A stretch of 64,000 bases of DNA from Acinetobacter bohemicus ANC 3994 (GCF_000367925.1 NZ_KB849164.1:270507-334506), one strand, 5' to 3'; positions 35,579-44,596 are shown, numbered from the stretch's first letter. Program-made: numbers and translations. Notes: generated by a model not told the origin, from the sequence alone.

Positions 35579-36196
35579 ATTTTCAAAATATTGAATTAAT
35601 TTTCCCACATCCTCCGTCTGTAACTGTTCCCGCATTTTTAAAAACTGCTTTTCATCTAAGTCATACAGCTTAAGTGAAAGCAGTTTTTCTATATCTTCCT
35701 CAGGAAAGCGGTATTTAATGATTTTTGCGGGTACGTCACCCACTACGGCATAAGGGGGCACATCTTTAGTCACCACAGCACCTGTCGCAACCACAGCACC
35801 TTCGCCCAGTGTTACCCCTTGCATAATCATCGCTCGGCTACCAATCCAGCAACCATCAGCAATAATCGTATCGCCAGCAGGGACAAAACTACGTGTATCG
35901 AATGGAAAGGCTGAAATCCAGTCGGTACGATGCAATTGGTTACCGCCCATCATAATCACGCATTCAGCGCCAAAACAGACAAAGTTGCCGATATGTAGCT
36001 GATCTATTGGTTTTTCAACGGTAGTAGGTTTGTCATGCAGATAACGCACTACACAGCGTTCAAAACCTTGATCCCAGTAAGCACTGTAATAGCTGTAATT
36101 CCCTTTAATATGAATATTGGGATTCTTTACGGTTTTTGAAATAAATTCGAATTCACACCAATGTTTTACAGGGGAATTAATCAGTTGCTCAGACAT
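35573..36196 (-). CDS. CatB-like xenobiotic O-acetyltransferase (LbH_XAT)
   Basis: This 207-residue left-handed beta-helix acetyltransferase belongs to the CatB/Vat group. Family motifs are GNYSYYSAYW, CVIMMGGNQLHRTDWISAFPF with the catalytic His in NQLHR, PAGDTIIADGCWIGSRAMIMQGVTLGEGAVVATGAVVTKDVPPYAVVGDVPAK (hexapeptide repeats), and a C-terminal helix. These enzymes acetylate chloramphenicol or streptogramin hydroxyls, but many chromosomal members have unknown acceptors, so resistance is not implied. I start at MSEQLINS (36196). The upstream frame to 36331 lacks support because a promoter lies within it. Confidence 0.88.
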   Translation of the reverse strand: MSEQLINSPVKHWCEFEFISKTVKNPNIHIKGNYSYYSAYWDQGFERCVVRYLHDKPTTVEKPIDQLHIGNFVCFGAECVIMMGGNQLHRTDWISAFPFDTRSFVPAGDTIIADGCWIGSRAMIMQGVTLGEGAVVATGAVVTKDVPPYAVVGDVPAKIIKYRFPEEDIEKLLSLKLYDLDEKQFLKMREQLQTEDVGKLIQYFENL

Positions 36197-36223
36197 GGGA
36201 ATACAGCATTGGGAGGTGAGAGA

Positions 36224-36252
36224 ATTATAACAAATAAAAGTCTTTCTTTGAA
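36224..36252 (-). promoter_or_regulatory. Probable extended -10 promoter of the acetyltransferase
   Basis: On the minus strand, TGTTATAAT gives a consensus -10 (TATAAT, 36224-36229) with TG extension, and TTCAAA (36247-36252) is a -35 candidate at 17 bases. Transcription would start about 20 bases before the chosen ATG. Confidence 0.55.
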
Positions 36253-36303
36253 AAAGCGGGGGATATTCCATCGCTCTTCTACAGTTTAATTTAAGTAAGC
36301 TTT

Positions 36304-36420
36304 GGATACACGAGTGTGGCAGGGATGCCACACGTTACCCATCATAAGAAGGACGTTATGTATGGGTAATAAAGGCTTTTGCTTACTTTTGGCCTGTCAA
36401 AAGTAAGATGTTGCCTACGC
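36304..36420 (-). repeat. Dispersed intergenic element, copy B1
   Basis: This 117-base element shares its layout with 63668-63835 and, more loosely, with elements A1/A2. Plus-strand hairpins: GTGTGGCA/TGCCACAC (36314-36333), TTACCCAT 36335-36342 / ATGGGTAA 36362-36369 enclosing a nested CATAA/TTATG stem, and CTTACTTTTG 36382-36391 / CAAAAGTAAG 36398-36407. It ends at the tail GGATACACG, the complement of CGTGTATCC. No ORF is supported in it. Confidence 0.8.
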
Positions 36421-36651
36421 GAATATCTTGAGGCTTTATTGAAAAATTGAGGCTGTGGAAGCTTCTATCTTTAAATAAAATTTTTTAAAAACAATAAATT
36501 GTCATCTAATGGGATATGAACACGTGTAAGACTGTATTACAAAAATTACATCTATCTGATTTTTATATTAAAAGTAAGGAGGCGGTGATGTTTTTTTATT
36601 TTTGGAGTCAGCAGTACTGCTCCATAAGTAAAGGTTTTTTAAAGTCCAAAA

Positions 36652-36676
36652 ACAAAAACCCCCTCAAAAGAGGGGA
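36652..36676 (-). terminator. Intrinsic terminator of greA
   Basis: On the minus strand, TCCCCTC-tttt-GAGGGGG is followed by TTTTTGTTTTT, 28 bases after the greA stop. Confidence 0.8.
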
Positions 36677-36703
36677 TCTGGAAAGCGATGAATCTTTAAA
36701 AAA

Positions 36704-37180
36704 TTAAAGATATTCAACTTTCACAATTTCGTATTCCACTTCACCTTGAGGTGTCGTAATTTTTGCTTCATCGCCTTCGCTTTTACCTAAAAGACCACGA
36801 GCAATCGGTGAGTTCACAGAGATCTTATTGATCTTAAAGTCTGCTTCGTCATCACCTACAATTTTATAGGTTTTCTTTTCTTCAGTGTCCAGATTTTCAA
36901 TCGTTACGGTCACACCAAAAACAACACGGCCATTTTGTTCAAGTGATTTAACATCAATTTCTTGAACTGCACCAAGTTTGCCTTCAATATCTTGAATACG
37001 ACCTTCACAGAAGCCTTGTTGCTCGCGAGCAGCATGGTATTCTGCATTTTCTTTCAAATCCCCATGTTCACGCGCTTCAGCAATTGCAGCAATAATGCGT
37101 GGACGATCAACCGATTTAAGTTGAAGTAATTCTTTCTCTAAGGCAATTTTGCCTTCAGGTGTCATAGGATAACGTTTCAT
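36704..37180 (-). CDS. greA: Transcription elongation factor GreA
   Basis: GreA is a 158-residue factor that enters the RNA polymerase secondary channel and stimulates cleavage of backtracked RNA. The N-terminal coiled coil (residues 1-75) contains the tip acidic pair in AEAREHGDLKENAEYHAAREQQ (D and E of GDLKENAEY). The C-terminal FKBP-like domain ends ISVNSPIARGLLGKSEGDEAKITTPQGEVEYEIVKVEY. It lies downstream of carB in the same direction, separated by a terminator, as in many gammaproteobacteria. Confidence 0.96.
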   Translation of the reverse strand: MKRYPMTPEGKIALEKELLQLKSVDRPRIIAAIAEAREHGDLKENAEYHAAREQQGFCEGRIQDIEGKLGAVQEIDVKSLEQNGRVVFGVTVTIENLDTEEKKTYKIVGDDEADFKINKISVNSPIARGLLGKSEGDEAKITTPQGEVEYEIVKVEYL

Positions 37181-37227
37181 TGTTGTCCCTCACAGTTGTT
37201 ATGTATTAAAAAATACAGATTAAAAAT

Positions 37228-37259
37228 AAAAAAATCCCGCCACCGATAAGGTGACGGGA
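37228..37259 (-). terminator. Intrinsic terminator after carB
   Basis: On the minus strand, GTCCCGTCACC-ttatc-GGTGGCGGGA is followed by T7. A strong stem that isolates carAB from greA. Confidence 0.85.
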
Positions 37260-37275
37260 CCTATCGGATAATGAA

Positions 37276-40200
37276 TTAACCTGCTGTTAAATCTTGCAAG
37301 CGATATACATCCATCGGTAATTTAATTGCTAAAGCTTGGCATACTGCTTCTGCACCATTCAAAGTAGTCGTGTTATACACTTTACCTTGAAGTGCTGAAC
37401 GGCGGATCGAGAATGAATCTTCTTGAGCCTGTTTACCTTCAGTCGTGTTAATAACAAGGTGAATTTCGCCATTTTTAATGCGATCCACAATATGAGGACG
37501 ACCTTCAGTAACTTTGTTCACGCGTTCACACTCAAGACCAGCTTCGCTGATTACGTTAAATGTACCATCAGTCGCAAGAATCTTGAAGCCTAAATCGATT
37601 AGTTGTTTTGCAATTGCAACTGCACGTGGTTTATCTGATTCACGTACAGAGATAAATGCATGCTTGATTTCACCTTCAGTTGGTAGACCTGGTAAACGTT
37701 CATTGGCACCAAGTACCGCTTTATAGAACGCTTCGCCAAAAGTTTTACCAACACCCATTACTTCACCTGTAGATTTCATTTCAGGGCCAAGAATAGGGTC
37801 AACACCAGGGAATTTCGCGAATGGGAACACGGCTTCTTTTACTGCAAAGTGTGTTGGGATAATTTCTTTAGTAAATCCTTGAGATACTAAAGATTGACCC
37901 GCCATACAACGTGCAGCAACTTTTGCCAATGATTCGCCAATGCATTTAGAAACAAACGGTACAGTACGTGATGCACGTGGGTTCACTTCAAGAATATAAA
38001 CGTCATTGCCTTTAACTGCAAACTGAACGTTCATTAAACCAATTACGCCAAGCTCTTTTGCCATCGCCACAGTTTGGCGGCGCATTTCATCCTGTACTTC
38101 ATTTGATAATGAATAAGGAGGAATAGAACATGCAGAGTCACCAGAGTGAATACCCGCTTGTTCAATGTGCTGCATAATACCGCCAATCACAACGTCTTTA
38201 CCGTCAGATACGCAGTCTACGTCAACTTCAATTGCGTCATCTAAGAAACGGTCAAGCAGTACAGGAGCTTCGTTAGATGCCTGAACTGCATCACGTAAGT
38301 AACGTTTAAGCTCGTCATCGTTGTATACGATTTCCATCGCACGACCACCAAGTACATACGAAGGACGTACAACAAGTGGATAACCCACTTTAGATGCTTC
38401 AGCCATACCTTCTTCAGCAGATTTTACAATGCTGTTGTTTGGTTGACGAAGTTGTAAACGTTGAATCATTTGTTGGAAACGTTCACGGTCTTCTGCACGG
38501 TCAATCGCGTCAGGTGATGTACCGATAATTGGCGCACCTGCTTCTTCTAAAGCGCGAGCCAGTTTTAACGGAGTCTGACCACCGTACTGTACGATAATGC
38601 CTTTAGGCTTCTCAATACGCACGATTTCAAGTACATCTTCTAAAGTAATCGGTTCGAAGTACAAACGATCTGATGTGTCATAGTCAGTAGAAACCGTTTC
38701 AGGGTTACAGTTGACCATAATCGTTTCATAACCGTCTTCACGCATTGCAAGGGCAGCGTGTACACAGCAGTAATCGAACTCGATCCCTTGACCAATACGG
38801 TTAGGACCACCACCAATGACCATGATCTTGTCTTTGGTCGATGGATTTGCTTCACATTCTTCATCGTAAGTTGAATACATGTACGCTGTGTCAGATTCGA
38901 ACTCAGCAGCACAAGTATCGACACGTTTGTAAACTGGGTAAACGCCCAAGTTCCAACGTTGTTTACGGAATTGTTTTTGTGAAATGCCCATCAAGTGTGC
39001 AATACGAAGGTCAGATAAACCTTTGCGTTTGAACGAACGGATGTTGTCGGCATTTAAATCACCAAAGCCAAGTGTTTTTACTTGTTCTTCAGTTTTAATG
39101 ATGTCTTCAATTTGAATGAGGAACCATTTGTCGATATTGGTTGCAGCAAAAACTTCGTCTAAGCTAAAGCCATGACGGAAGGCATCAGCCACATACCAAA
39201 TACGCTCAGGACCCGGAACTTTAAGTTCGTGTAGGATCTTTTCGCGCGCGCCTTCAGCACCAACAGCAATTTGTTCGTCAAAACCACACACGCCAACTTC
39301 AAGACCACGAAGTGCTTTTTGCATAGATTCTTGGAAGTTACGACCAATGGCCATGACTTCACCTACAGATTTCATCTGTGTGGTTAGAATTGCTTCAGCT
39401 TGTGGGAATTTTTCGAAGTTAAAACGAGGAATTTTAGTGACAACGTAGTCAATTGACGGTTCGAATGACGCAGGTGTTGCACCACCAGTGATGTCATTTT
39501 TCAATTCATCAAGAGTGTAACCCACAGCCAATTTCGCAGCGATACGTGCAATTGGGAAACCTGTTGCTTTTGATGCAAGCGCAGATGAACGTGATACACG
39601 TGGATTCATCTCGATCACAACCATACGACCGTCTTTCGGGTTAATACCGAATTGAACGTTCGAACCACCTGTTTCAACACCAATTTCACGCAGAACAGCA
39701 ATCGATGCATTACGCATGATTTGGTATTCTTTGTCGGTTAGTGTTTGTGCAGGTGCAACAGTGATTGAGTCACCTGTATGCACACCCATTGGGTCGAAGT
39801 TTTCAATCGCACATACGATAATACAGTTGTCGTTTTTGTCACGAACAACTTCCATTTCGTATTCTTTCCAACCAATCAATGATTCATCGATTAACAGTTG
39901 GTGAGTTGGCGATAGGTCGAAACCACGTTCACAGATTTCAATGAATTCGTCGCGGTTGTAAGCAATACCACCGCCTGAACCACCCATGGTGAATGATGGA
40001 CGAATAATCGAAGGGAAGCCCAATTTTGCTTGGATTTCGAATGCTTCTTCCATAGTGCTTGCAACAGCAGCACGTGGACATTCAAGACCAATACGACGCA
40101 TCGCGTCATCAAACAATTTACGGTCTTCTGCCATTTCAATGGCATCTTTACTCGCACCAATCAATTCAACATTGTATTTCGCTAAAATACCGTGCTCATC

Positions 40201-40506
40201 CAGTGCAAGCGCACAGTTCAATGCTGTTTGACCACCCATTGTCGGTAGGACTGCATCTGGACGTTCTTTTTCAATAATTTGTGCAACAGTTTGCCAAGTA
40301 ATCGGTTCGATATACGTGGCATCTGCCATGCTTGGGTCGGTCATAATAGTGGCTGGGTTAGAGTTCACTAAAATAACGCGATAACCTTCTTCACGAAGTG
40401 CTTTACATGCTTGTGCACCTGAGTAATCGAACTCACATGCTTGACCGATCACAATCGGACCTGCACCAATAATTAAGATGCTTTTAATGTCTGTACGTTT
40501 AGCCAT
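37276..40506 (-). CDS. carB: Carbamoyl-phosphate synthase, large subunit
   Basis: CarB (1076 residues) makes carbamoyl phosphate from bicarbonate, ammonia delivered by CarA, and two ATP, feeding pyrimidine and arginine synthesis. Two homologous ATP-grasp halves are visible, each opening with a GxGPxxIGQ motif (IIGAGPIVIGQACEFDYSGAQ and VIGGGPNRIGQGIEFDYCCVH). Between them is the oligomerisation domain (SLDEVFAATNIDKWFLIQIEDI), and at the end the MGS-like allosteric domain (IDLGFKILATDGTFNVISEAG...VINTTEG), which binds UMP/ornithine. Length and order are standard. It follows carA by 14 bases. Confidence 0.97.
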   Translation of the reverse strand: MAKRTDIKSILIIGAGPIVIGQACEFDYSGAQACKALREEGYRVILVNSNPATIMTDPSMADATYIEPITWQTVAQIIEKERPDAVLPTMGGQTALNCALALDEHGILAKYNVELIGASKDAIEMAEDRKLFDDAMRRIGLECPRAAVASTMEEAFEIQAKLGFPSIIRPSFTMGGSGGGIAYNRDEFIEICERGFDLSPTHQLLIDESLIGWKEYEMEVVRDKNDNCIIVCAIENFDPMGVHTGDSITVAPAQTLTDKEYQIMRNASIAVLREIGVETGGSNVQFGINPKDGRMVVIEMNPRVSRSSALASKATGFPIARIAAKLAVGYTLDELKNDITGGATPASFEPSIDYVVTKIPRFNFEKFPQAEAILTTQMKSVGEVMAIGRNFQESMQKALRGLEVGVCGFDEQIAVGAEGAREKILHELKVPGPERIWYVADAFRHGFSLDEVFAATNIDKWFLIQIEDIIKTEEQVKTLGFGDLNADNIRSFKRKGLSDLRIAHLMGISQKQFRKQRWNLGVYPVYKRVDTCAAEFESDTAYMYSTYDEECEANPSTKDKIMVIGGGPNRIGQGIEFDYCCVHAALAMREDGYETIMVNCNPETVSTDYDTSDRLYFEPITLEDVLEIVRIEKPKGIIVQYGGQTPLKLARALEEAGAPIIGTSPDAIDRAEDRERFQQMIQRLQLRQPNNSIVKSAEEGMAEASKVGYPLVVRPSYVLGGRAMEIVYNDDELKRYLRDAVQASNEAPVLLDRFLDDAIEVDVDCVSDGKDVVIGGIMQHIEQAGIHSGDSACSIPPYSLSNEVQDEMRRQTVAMAKELGVIGLMNVQFAVKGNDVYILEVNPRASRTVPFVSKCIGESLAKVAARCMAGQSLVSQGFTKEIIPTHFAVKEAVFPFAKFPGVDPILGPEMKSTGEVMGVGKTFGEAFYKAVLGANERLPGLPTEGEIKHAFISVRESDKPRAVAIAKQLIDLGFKILATDGTFNVISEAGLECERVNKVTEGRPHIVDRIKNGEIHLVINTTEGKQAQEDSFSIRRSALQGKVYNTTTLNGAEAVCQALAIKLPMDVYRLQDLTAG

Positions 40507-40520
40507 GATCGCTTCCTTAA

Positions 40521-41660
40521 TTACTTCTTAGATGCTTCGATAAGTTCGATGAAATGATCGAATAATGGTGCACAGTCATGTGGACCAGGGCTTGCTTCAG
40601 GGTGACCTTGGAAGCTAAACGCTGGTTTGTCAGTGCGATGCATACCTTGAAGGGTTTGATCGAACAATGATTTGTGCGTCGCTTTTAGGTTTGCAGGTAA
40701 GGTATCAATATCAACTGCAAAGCCATGGTTCTGAGAAGTAATCATCACTGTACCATCTTCAAGATTTTGTACAGGATGGTTGGCACCGTGGTGGCCGTGA
40801 GGCATTTTCACCGTTTTAGCACCAGAAGCAAGGGCTAGAATTTGGTGACCAAGGCAAATACCAAATACAGGTAAATCTGTGGTTTCAACAATGGTTTTTA
40901 CAGCTTCAATTGCATAATCACATGCAGCTGGATCGCCAGGGCCATTCGATAAGAACACACCGTCTGGATTTAATGCGAGAACTTTTTCTGCAGGCGTTTG
41001 AGCTGGAACTACAGTCAGTTTGCATCCACGATCCGTCAGCATACGTAAGATGTTGGTTTTGACACCGTAATCATATGCCACAACATGGAATTTAAGTTCA
41101 GGTTGAGAGAAGCCTTGACCGAGTGTCCAAGAACCTTCCGTCCATTCAAAACCTTCTGGATCGCAGCATTCTTTAGCAAGATCTAAACCATCCAAGCCAC
41201 CGAAAGCACGTGCTTTTTCTAAAGCTTCTTCTTCTGTGATATTTTCACCGGCAAGGATACAACCGTTTTGCGCACCTTTCGCACGTAAAATTCGTGTCAA
41301 TTTACGTGTGTCAATATCAGCAATCGCAACAACATTATGTTGTTCTAGGTATTCACCTAAAGATTGATTAGCACGGAAATTGCTATGCAATAAAGGGAGG
41401 TCGCGGATAATTAAACCGTTTGCCCATACTTTATGAATTCGACCTGACTCAGCGTCTTCTTCGTTGCAACCTGTATTACCAATATGCGGGTAAGTCAGAG
41501 TTACAAGTTGTTGTGCATAACTTGGGTCAGTCAAAATTTCTTGATAGCCAGTCATGGCAGTATTAAAAACGACTTCACCAGTCGTACTACCCGATGCACC
41601 GATAGACGTACCTTTAAAGATCGTTCCATCTGCGAGGGCTAAAATGGCGGGAGTGCTCAA
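40521..41660 (-). CDS. carA: Carbamoyl-phosphate synthase, small (glutaminase) subunit
   Basis: CarA (379 residues) hydrolyses glutamine and channels ammonia to CarB. The N-terminal half is the CPSase small-subunit domain (GEVVFNTAMTGYQEILTDPSYAQQLVTLTYPHIGNTG). The C-terminal class I amidotransferase has the nucleophile Cys in VFGICLGHQILALA and the His-Glu pair in SFQGHPEASPGPHD. The carA mRNA leader (about 100 bases) contains a promoter and a terminator-like hairpin described separately, pointing to attenuation. Confidence 0.97.
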   Translation of the reverse strand: MSTPAILALADGTIFKGTSIGASGSTTGEVVFNTAMTGYQEILTDPSYAQQLVTLTYPHIGNTGCNEEDAESGRIHKVWANGLIIRDLPLLHSNFRANQSLGEYLEQHNVVAIADIDTRKLTRILRAKGAQNGCILAGENITEEEALEKARAFGGLDGLDLAKECCDPEGFEWTEGSWTLGQGFSQPELKFHVVAYDYGVKTNILRMLTDRGCKLTVVPAQTPAEKVLALNPDGVFLSNGPGDPAACDYAIEAVKTIVETTDLPVFGICLGHQILALASGAKTVKMPHGHHGANHPVQNLEDGTVMITSQNHGFAVDIDTLPANLKATHKSLFDQTLQGMHRTDKPAFSFQGHPEASPGPHDCAPLFDHFIELIEASKK

Positions 41661-41686
41661 ACCAAAGCTCCTGAAATTTAGGCTGT

Positions 41687-41752
41687 AAAAAAGCGAGAAG
41701 ACGAAAAAAAAGGAAGGCTATTTTTTTAACCAACCCTCCTATGTCTGCTCGC
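41687..41752 (-). promoter_or_regulatory. Probable attenuator hairpin in the carAB leader
   Basis: Read on the minus strand between the carA promoter and ATG: outer arms GCGAGcAGAC and GTCTtCTCGC, an inner stem AGGAGGG/CCTTCCT (one G-U), then TTTTTT, so a complete intrinsic terminator sits before the first gene. The 3' side of the hairpin contains a run of eight T. No leader peptide with a proper start is visible. A pyrimidine-sensitive read-through mechanism is plausible but inferred. Confidence 0.65.
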
Positions 41753-41768
41753 TTGAACTTAACAGCGC

Positions 41769-41797
41769 ATTATACGGACGAAGTGTCTTGAAGTCCA
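41769..41797 (-). promoter_or_regulatory. Probable sigma-70 promoter of carAB
   Basis: On the minus strand, -35 TGGACT (41792-41797) and consensus -10 TATAAT (41769-41774) with exactly 17 bases between. The transcript would start near 41762, about 100 bases before carA. Confidence 0.7.
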
Positions 41798-41970
41798 TTT
41801 AAATTACACTGAATATGCAATATAAATGCCTTGTATTTTGCGTGGGAGTCTGTTTTTAGATCGTGTATATAAAATGTAAGCAAATAAGAATTGTCTGACA
41901 AATCAAAACTTAAATTTTATCAAATAGCGCTAGGCTATAGTCCTTGTCTAATAACTACAGGAACAAAATC

Positions 41971-42537
41971 ATGACTATAGAGCAAAAACAGGTTAAAGCT
42001 AAAACAGTATTAAAAGAGGTAGTTGCTGAAAGCGCTGAAAAGCTGGAACAAGTCTCTAAAGAAGCACAACAGAAAGTAACAGAAGTGGTTGCAGTAGTTA
42101 CTGAAAGTGCTGAGAAATTGGAACAGGCCTCTAAAGAAGCTCAGCACAAAGTAACAGAAGTGGTTGCTGAATCGGCTGAAAATATTAAGGTCGAAGCTCA
42201 GGAGTTACAGAGCAATGTACAAGACCAAATCCAAAGTTTGAAACAAGATCTTATTCAGCGTATTGAACTCATTAAAAAGCAATTAAATTTTTCACCAAAA
42301 GATTTAGGCGAATTAAAAGAGTTTGTGAAATCTGAATTAAATGCTGTTATTAACGATTTATCAAAATTGGGTAAAGAGTTAAAAGAAGATGTCAGCCAAA
42401 TTTCAGTTAAGCATAAAGGTCAGTTAACTGAAACATTGAAACGTTCGAAAGAAAATACGTTAGAAGCATGGAAAAAAGTGGCTCCGCAGAAAGTTGAAGC
42501 GACTAAACCAGAGAGCGATACAGCGCTTAAAAGTTAA
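41971..42537 (+). CDS. Coiled-coil protein with imperfect internal repeats
   Basis: This 188-residue soluble, Lys/Glu/Ala/Val-rich protein is almost wholly helical. Three imperfect repeats of VAESAEKLEQ(V/A)SKEAQ(Q/H)KVTEVV type (DNA units start near 42022, 42097 and 42163; 75 and 66 bases apart) are followed by a long amphipathic helix (IQSLKQDLIQRIELIKKQLNFSPKDLGELKEFV) and a basic C-terminus. The heptad-like pattern resembles apolipoprotein-like or phasin-like proteins, but I do not assign a family. The ATG at 41971 has ACAGGAA upstream. An upstream in-frame start at 41944 is less likely. Confidence 0.75.
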   Translation: MTIEQKQVKAKTVLKEVVAESAEKLEQVSKEAQQKVTEVVAVVTESAEKLEQASKEAQHKVTEVVAESAENIKVEAQELQSNVQDQIQSLKQDLIQRIELIKKQLNFSPKDLGELKEFVKSELNAVINDLSKLGKELKEDVSQISVKHKGQLTETLKRSKENTLEAWKKVAPQKVEATKPESDTALKS

Positions 42538-42561
42538 TTACGGTATGTAAATGTAAAAAAT

Positions 42562-42600
42562 AAAAAAGTGAACCATGCATTTCGCATTGTTCACTTTTTT
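42562..42600 (+). terminator. Intrinsic terminator of the coiled-coil gene
   Basis: AAAAAAGTGAAC...GTTCACTTTTTT. The loop holds a small ATGC-based inner pair. Confidence 0.8.
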
Positions 42601-42693
42601 ATGATCTGGTGTTTTTCTTTCAAAAGAGATGAATTTTTTCCCCAAGGGAAGAGGGAAGATGTTTGATTCAAGGCGAGTAAATCACAGGCAATA

Positions 42694-42726
42694 AAAAAGT
42701 GAGGTGCTATGCCTCACTTTTTTATT
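42694..42726 (-). terminator. Intrinsic terminator of the yhbY-DOMON pair
   Basis: AAAAAAGTGAGG-tgctat-GCCTCACTTTTTT, symmetrical, 23 bases after the minus-strand stop at 42749. Confidence 0.8.
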
Positions 42727-42748
42727 TATCGAATATTAATGCGCTAGC

Positions 42749-43288
42749 TTAGAACTGATGTAGCCAATCACGTTTATTATGAAAGTCTGCATTTGGGCTG
42801 CTATGCTGCATCGCATAGTATTGATTACCTTGCGAAGTTTTAAGCACAGCACTTAAGCTTAAGAATAAATTCGCCCATTGTAATTTGTGCTTTAACATAA
42901 ACTCGGTGAGATCCAGACTCACACTTAAACCGTAATGTGTGCGTTTGAGCTGATTGAGTTCAATATCATTTGCTGTTTGAGGAGGCATATCTTCAGGGTA
43001 ACGATATTCCTCAAACTGATAAACCTGCCAAGCTTGTGAAGGCGAGAGGTTAATCTCACGATAGAAATCTTCACCGTGAACGCCAATAAAAATTTCATAA
43101 CAGGTTTGTTCCCATAAGAAATCTTGGCGCGGGTTTCCATTCACCAATTCAGGCCATTGCATGAGTTGATTGGGATCACGTAACCAATAGCCCACATTTA
43201 AAGTATATGGACCTTGTTGTTCAATCGCTCCCACAAGGGAAATAGATTGAAAGCGACGATCAAAAGCGCTAAGTTCGTAACTGGCCAT
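42749..43288 (-). CDS. DOMON-like (type 9 carbohydrate-binding-module-like) protein
   Basis: This 179-residue protein without signal peptide has the conserved blocks of the bacterial DOMON-like domain: DFLWEQTCYEIFIG, YREINLSPSQAWQVYQFEEYR, and the terminal HSSPNADFHNKRDWLHQF. Members are beta-sandwiches thought to bind sugars or haem. The cytosolic location predicted here makes the ligand unclear. It starts 5 bases after yhbY on the same strand, so the two form an operon. Confidence 0.8.
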   Translation of the reverse strand: MASYELSAFDRRFQSISLVGAIEQQGPYTLNVGYWLRDPNQLMQWPELVNGNPRQDFLWEQTCYEIFIGVHGEDFYREINLSPSQAWQVYQFEEYRYPEDMPPQTANDIELNQLKRTHYGLSVSLDLTEFMLKHKLQWANLFLSLSAVLKTSQGNQYYAMQHSSPNADFHNKRDWLHQF

Positions 43289-43293
43289 AAAGC

Positions 43294-43617
43294 TTAGTTA
43301 GACAAATTTGCGTGGCGTACAAGGTTTGAAAGTTTTGGATTTTGTTTGGCTGCTTTTTTATAAAGCAATGCAATTTTACCAATGGTTTGTACAACTTCAG
43401 CACCAGTTACTTGAGCAATTTCGCTAATCGCAGCAGTACGAGCTTCACGATCTTCACCCGCAATTTTAACTTTGATGAGTTCGTGATCATTTAAAGCGCG
43501 GTTTGTTTCTTCAATGACACTTTCAGTCAAACCTTGACCACCAAGCATAACCACAGGGTTAAGCGCATGTCCGATTTGACGCAAACGTTTGCGTTCATGA
43601 ATTGATAAAGCCGCCAT
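43294..43617 (-). CDS. yhbY: Ribosome-associated RNA-binding protein YhbY (CRM domain)
   Basis: This 107-residue CRM-domain protein associates with pre-50S particles. The motif GQGLTESVIEETNRALNDHELIKVKIAG holds the GxxG loop region (LGGQGLTE), and the C-terminal basic tail is typical. It is divergent from rlmE, reproducing the E. coli yhbY / rlmE-ftsH neighbourhood. Confidence 0.93.
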   Translation of the reverse strand: MAALSIHERKRLRQIGHALNPVVMLGGQGLTESVIEETNRALNDHELIKVKIAGEDREARTAAISEIAQVTGAEVVQTIGKIALLYKKAAKQNPKLSNLVRHANLSN

Positions 43618-43813
43618 AAAGATAACCTAATTTTAAAAACGGCTTAGTATAACAAATGCCAAGTTTAAACGCTTTATATTCTGTTGAAATAATCGATTTC
43701 AATTATTGAAAAAAACATCACCAAAGATCGGTTTTAGATACAGATGTATACTGCAAGGCATGTATTTTTCACGTACAATCATGAATTAGCAGTTTTTTAT
43801 TATTTAGAGAGTT

Positions 43814-44464
43814 ATGGCGACACGCATTACCAACCCAAAGTTATCGAAAAGTAGTCGAGATTGGATGAGAGAGCATTTAGACGATCCTTTTGTGAAAAAA
43901 GCACAAAAGGAAGGTTATCGTGCGCGTGCTGCTTATAAGCTGCTTGAAATGCAAGAAAAATACAAAATTATTAAACCAGGCATGACGGTTGTTGACCTTG
44001 GTGCTGCACCGGGAAGTTGGTCGCAAATTGCCGGAAAGCTGGTGGGTGATAAGGGTTTACTTATTGCTTCTGATATCTTGGAAATGGATGCATTACCTGA
44101 TGTAACTTTTTTGCAAGGTGACTTCCGCGAGGAAGAAGTGTTCGAAAAATTGTTAAATATTTTAAATGGACGGACTGTAGACGTTGTAATTTCAGATATG
44201 GCCCCCAATACATCAGGTAATAAGGCTGTAGATCAACCTCGTCAAATTTACTTGTGTGAGCTTGCTTTAGATTTTGCCAACAAGGTTTTAGGACCTAAAG
44301 GTCAATTTGTAGTGAAGGTTTTCCAAGGAATTGGATTTGATGAATTCCGTAAACAAGTTGTAGATAGCTTTGATGTACTAAAAACAGCAAAACCTGCTGC
44401 TTCGCGTGCCCGTTCGAAAGAAGTATTTTTGATCGGACAGGGGCGTAAGAAGGCTTCTAAATAA
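43814..44464 (+). CDS. rlmE: 23S rRNA 2'-O-ribose U2552 methyltransferase
   Basis: RlmE/FtsJ (216 residues) methylates U2552 in the A-loop during late 50S assembly. It has RARAAYKLLEMQEKY with the first catalytic Lys, the SAM motif VVDLGAAPGSWSQ (59-71), catalytic Asp in VISDMAPNTSG, and catalytic Lys/Glu in GQFVVKVFQG and SRARSKEVFLIG (the K-D-K-E tetrad). It sits upstream of ftsH, separated by 132 bases. Confidence 0.96.
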   Translation: MATRITNPKLSKSSRDWMREHLDDPFVKKAQKEGYRARAAYKLLEMQEKYKIIKPGMTVVDLGAAPGSWSQIAGKLVGDKGLLIASDILEMDALPDVTFLQGDFREEEVFEKLLNILNGRTVDVVISDMAPNTSGNKAVDQPRQIYLCELALDFANKVLGPKGQFVVKVFQGIGFDEFRKQVVDSFDVLKTAKPAASRARSKEVFLIGQGRKKASK

Positions 44465-44596
44465 AGTTTACTTGCCAAGACGTTAAAAATTGTGCATTTT
44501 GTACTTTTTTAAAATATTGCAAAAGCTGGTCTTTAGCTTAAATTAAGGTCACCCATTTTGGGCATGATCAAATTAGATTGATATGGGAATAAAGCT

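Noticed and set aside
35573..36196. CatB-like gene as an acquired resistance gene
   Set aside because: No integron, insertion sequence or attC site is present. Chromosomal XAT proteins often have other acceptors.
35573..36331. Longer acetyltransferase frame starting at 36331
   Set aside because: The first 45 residues do not resemble the family and contain a good promoter, so the start at 36196 is preferred.
36516..36707. 63-aa ORF on the plus strand
   Set aside because: It runs through the greA terminator, has no ribosome site and no protein-like domain.
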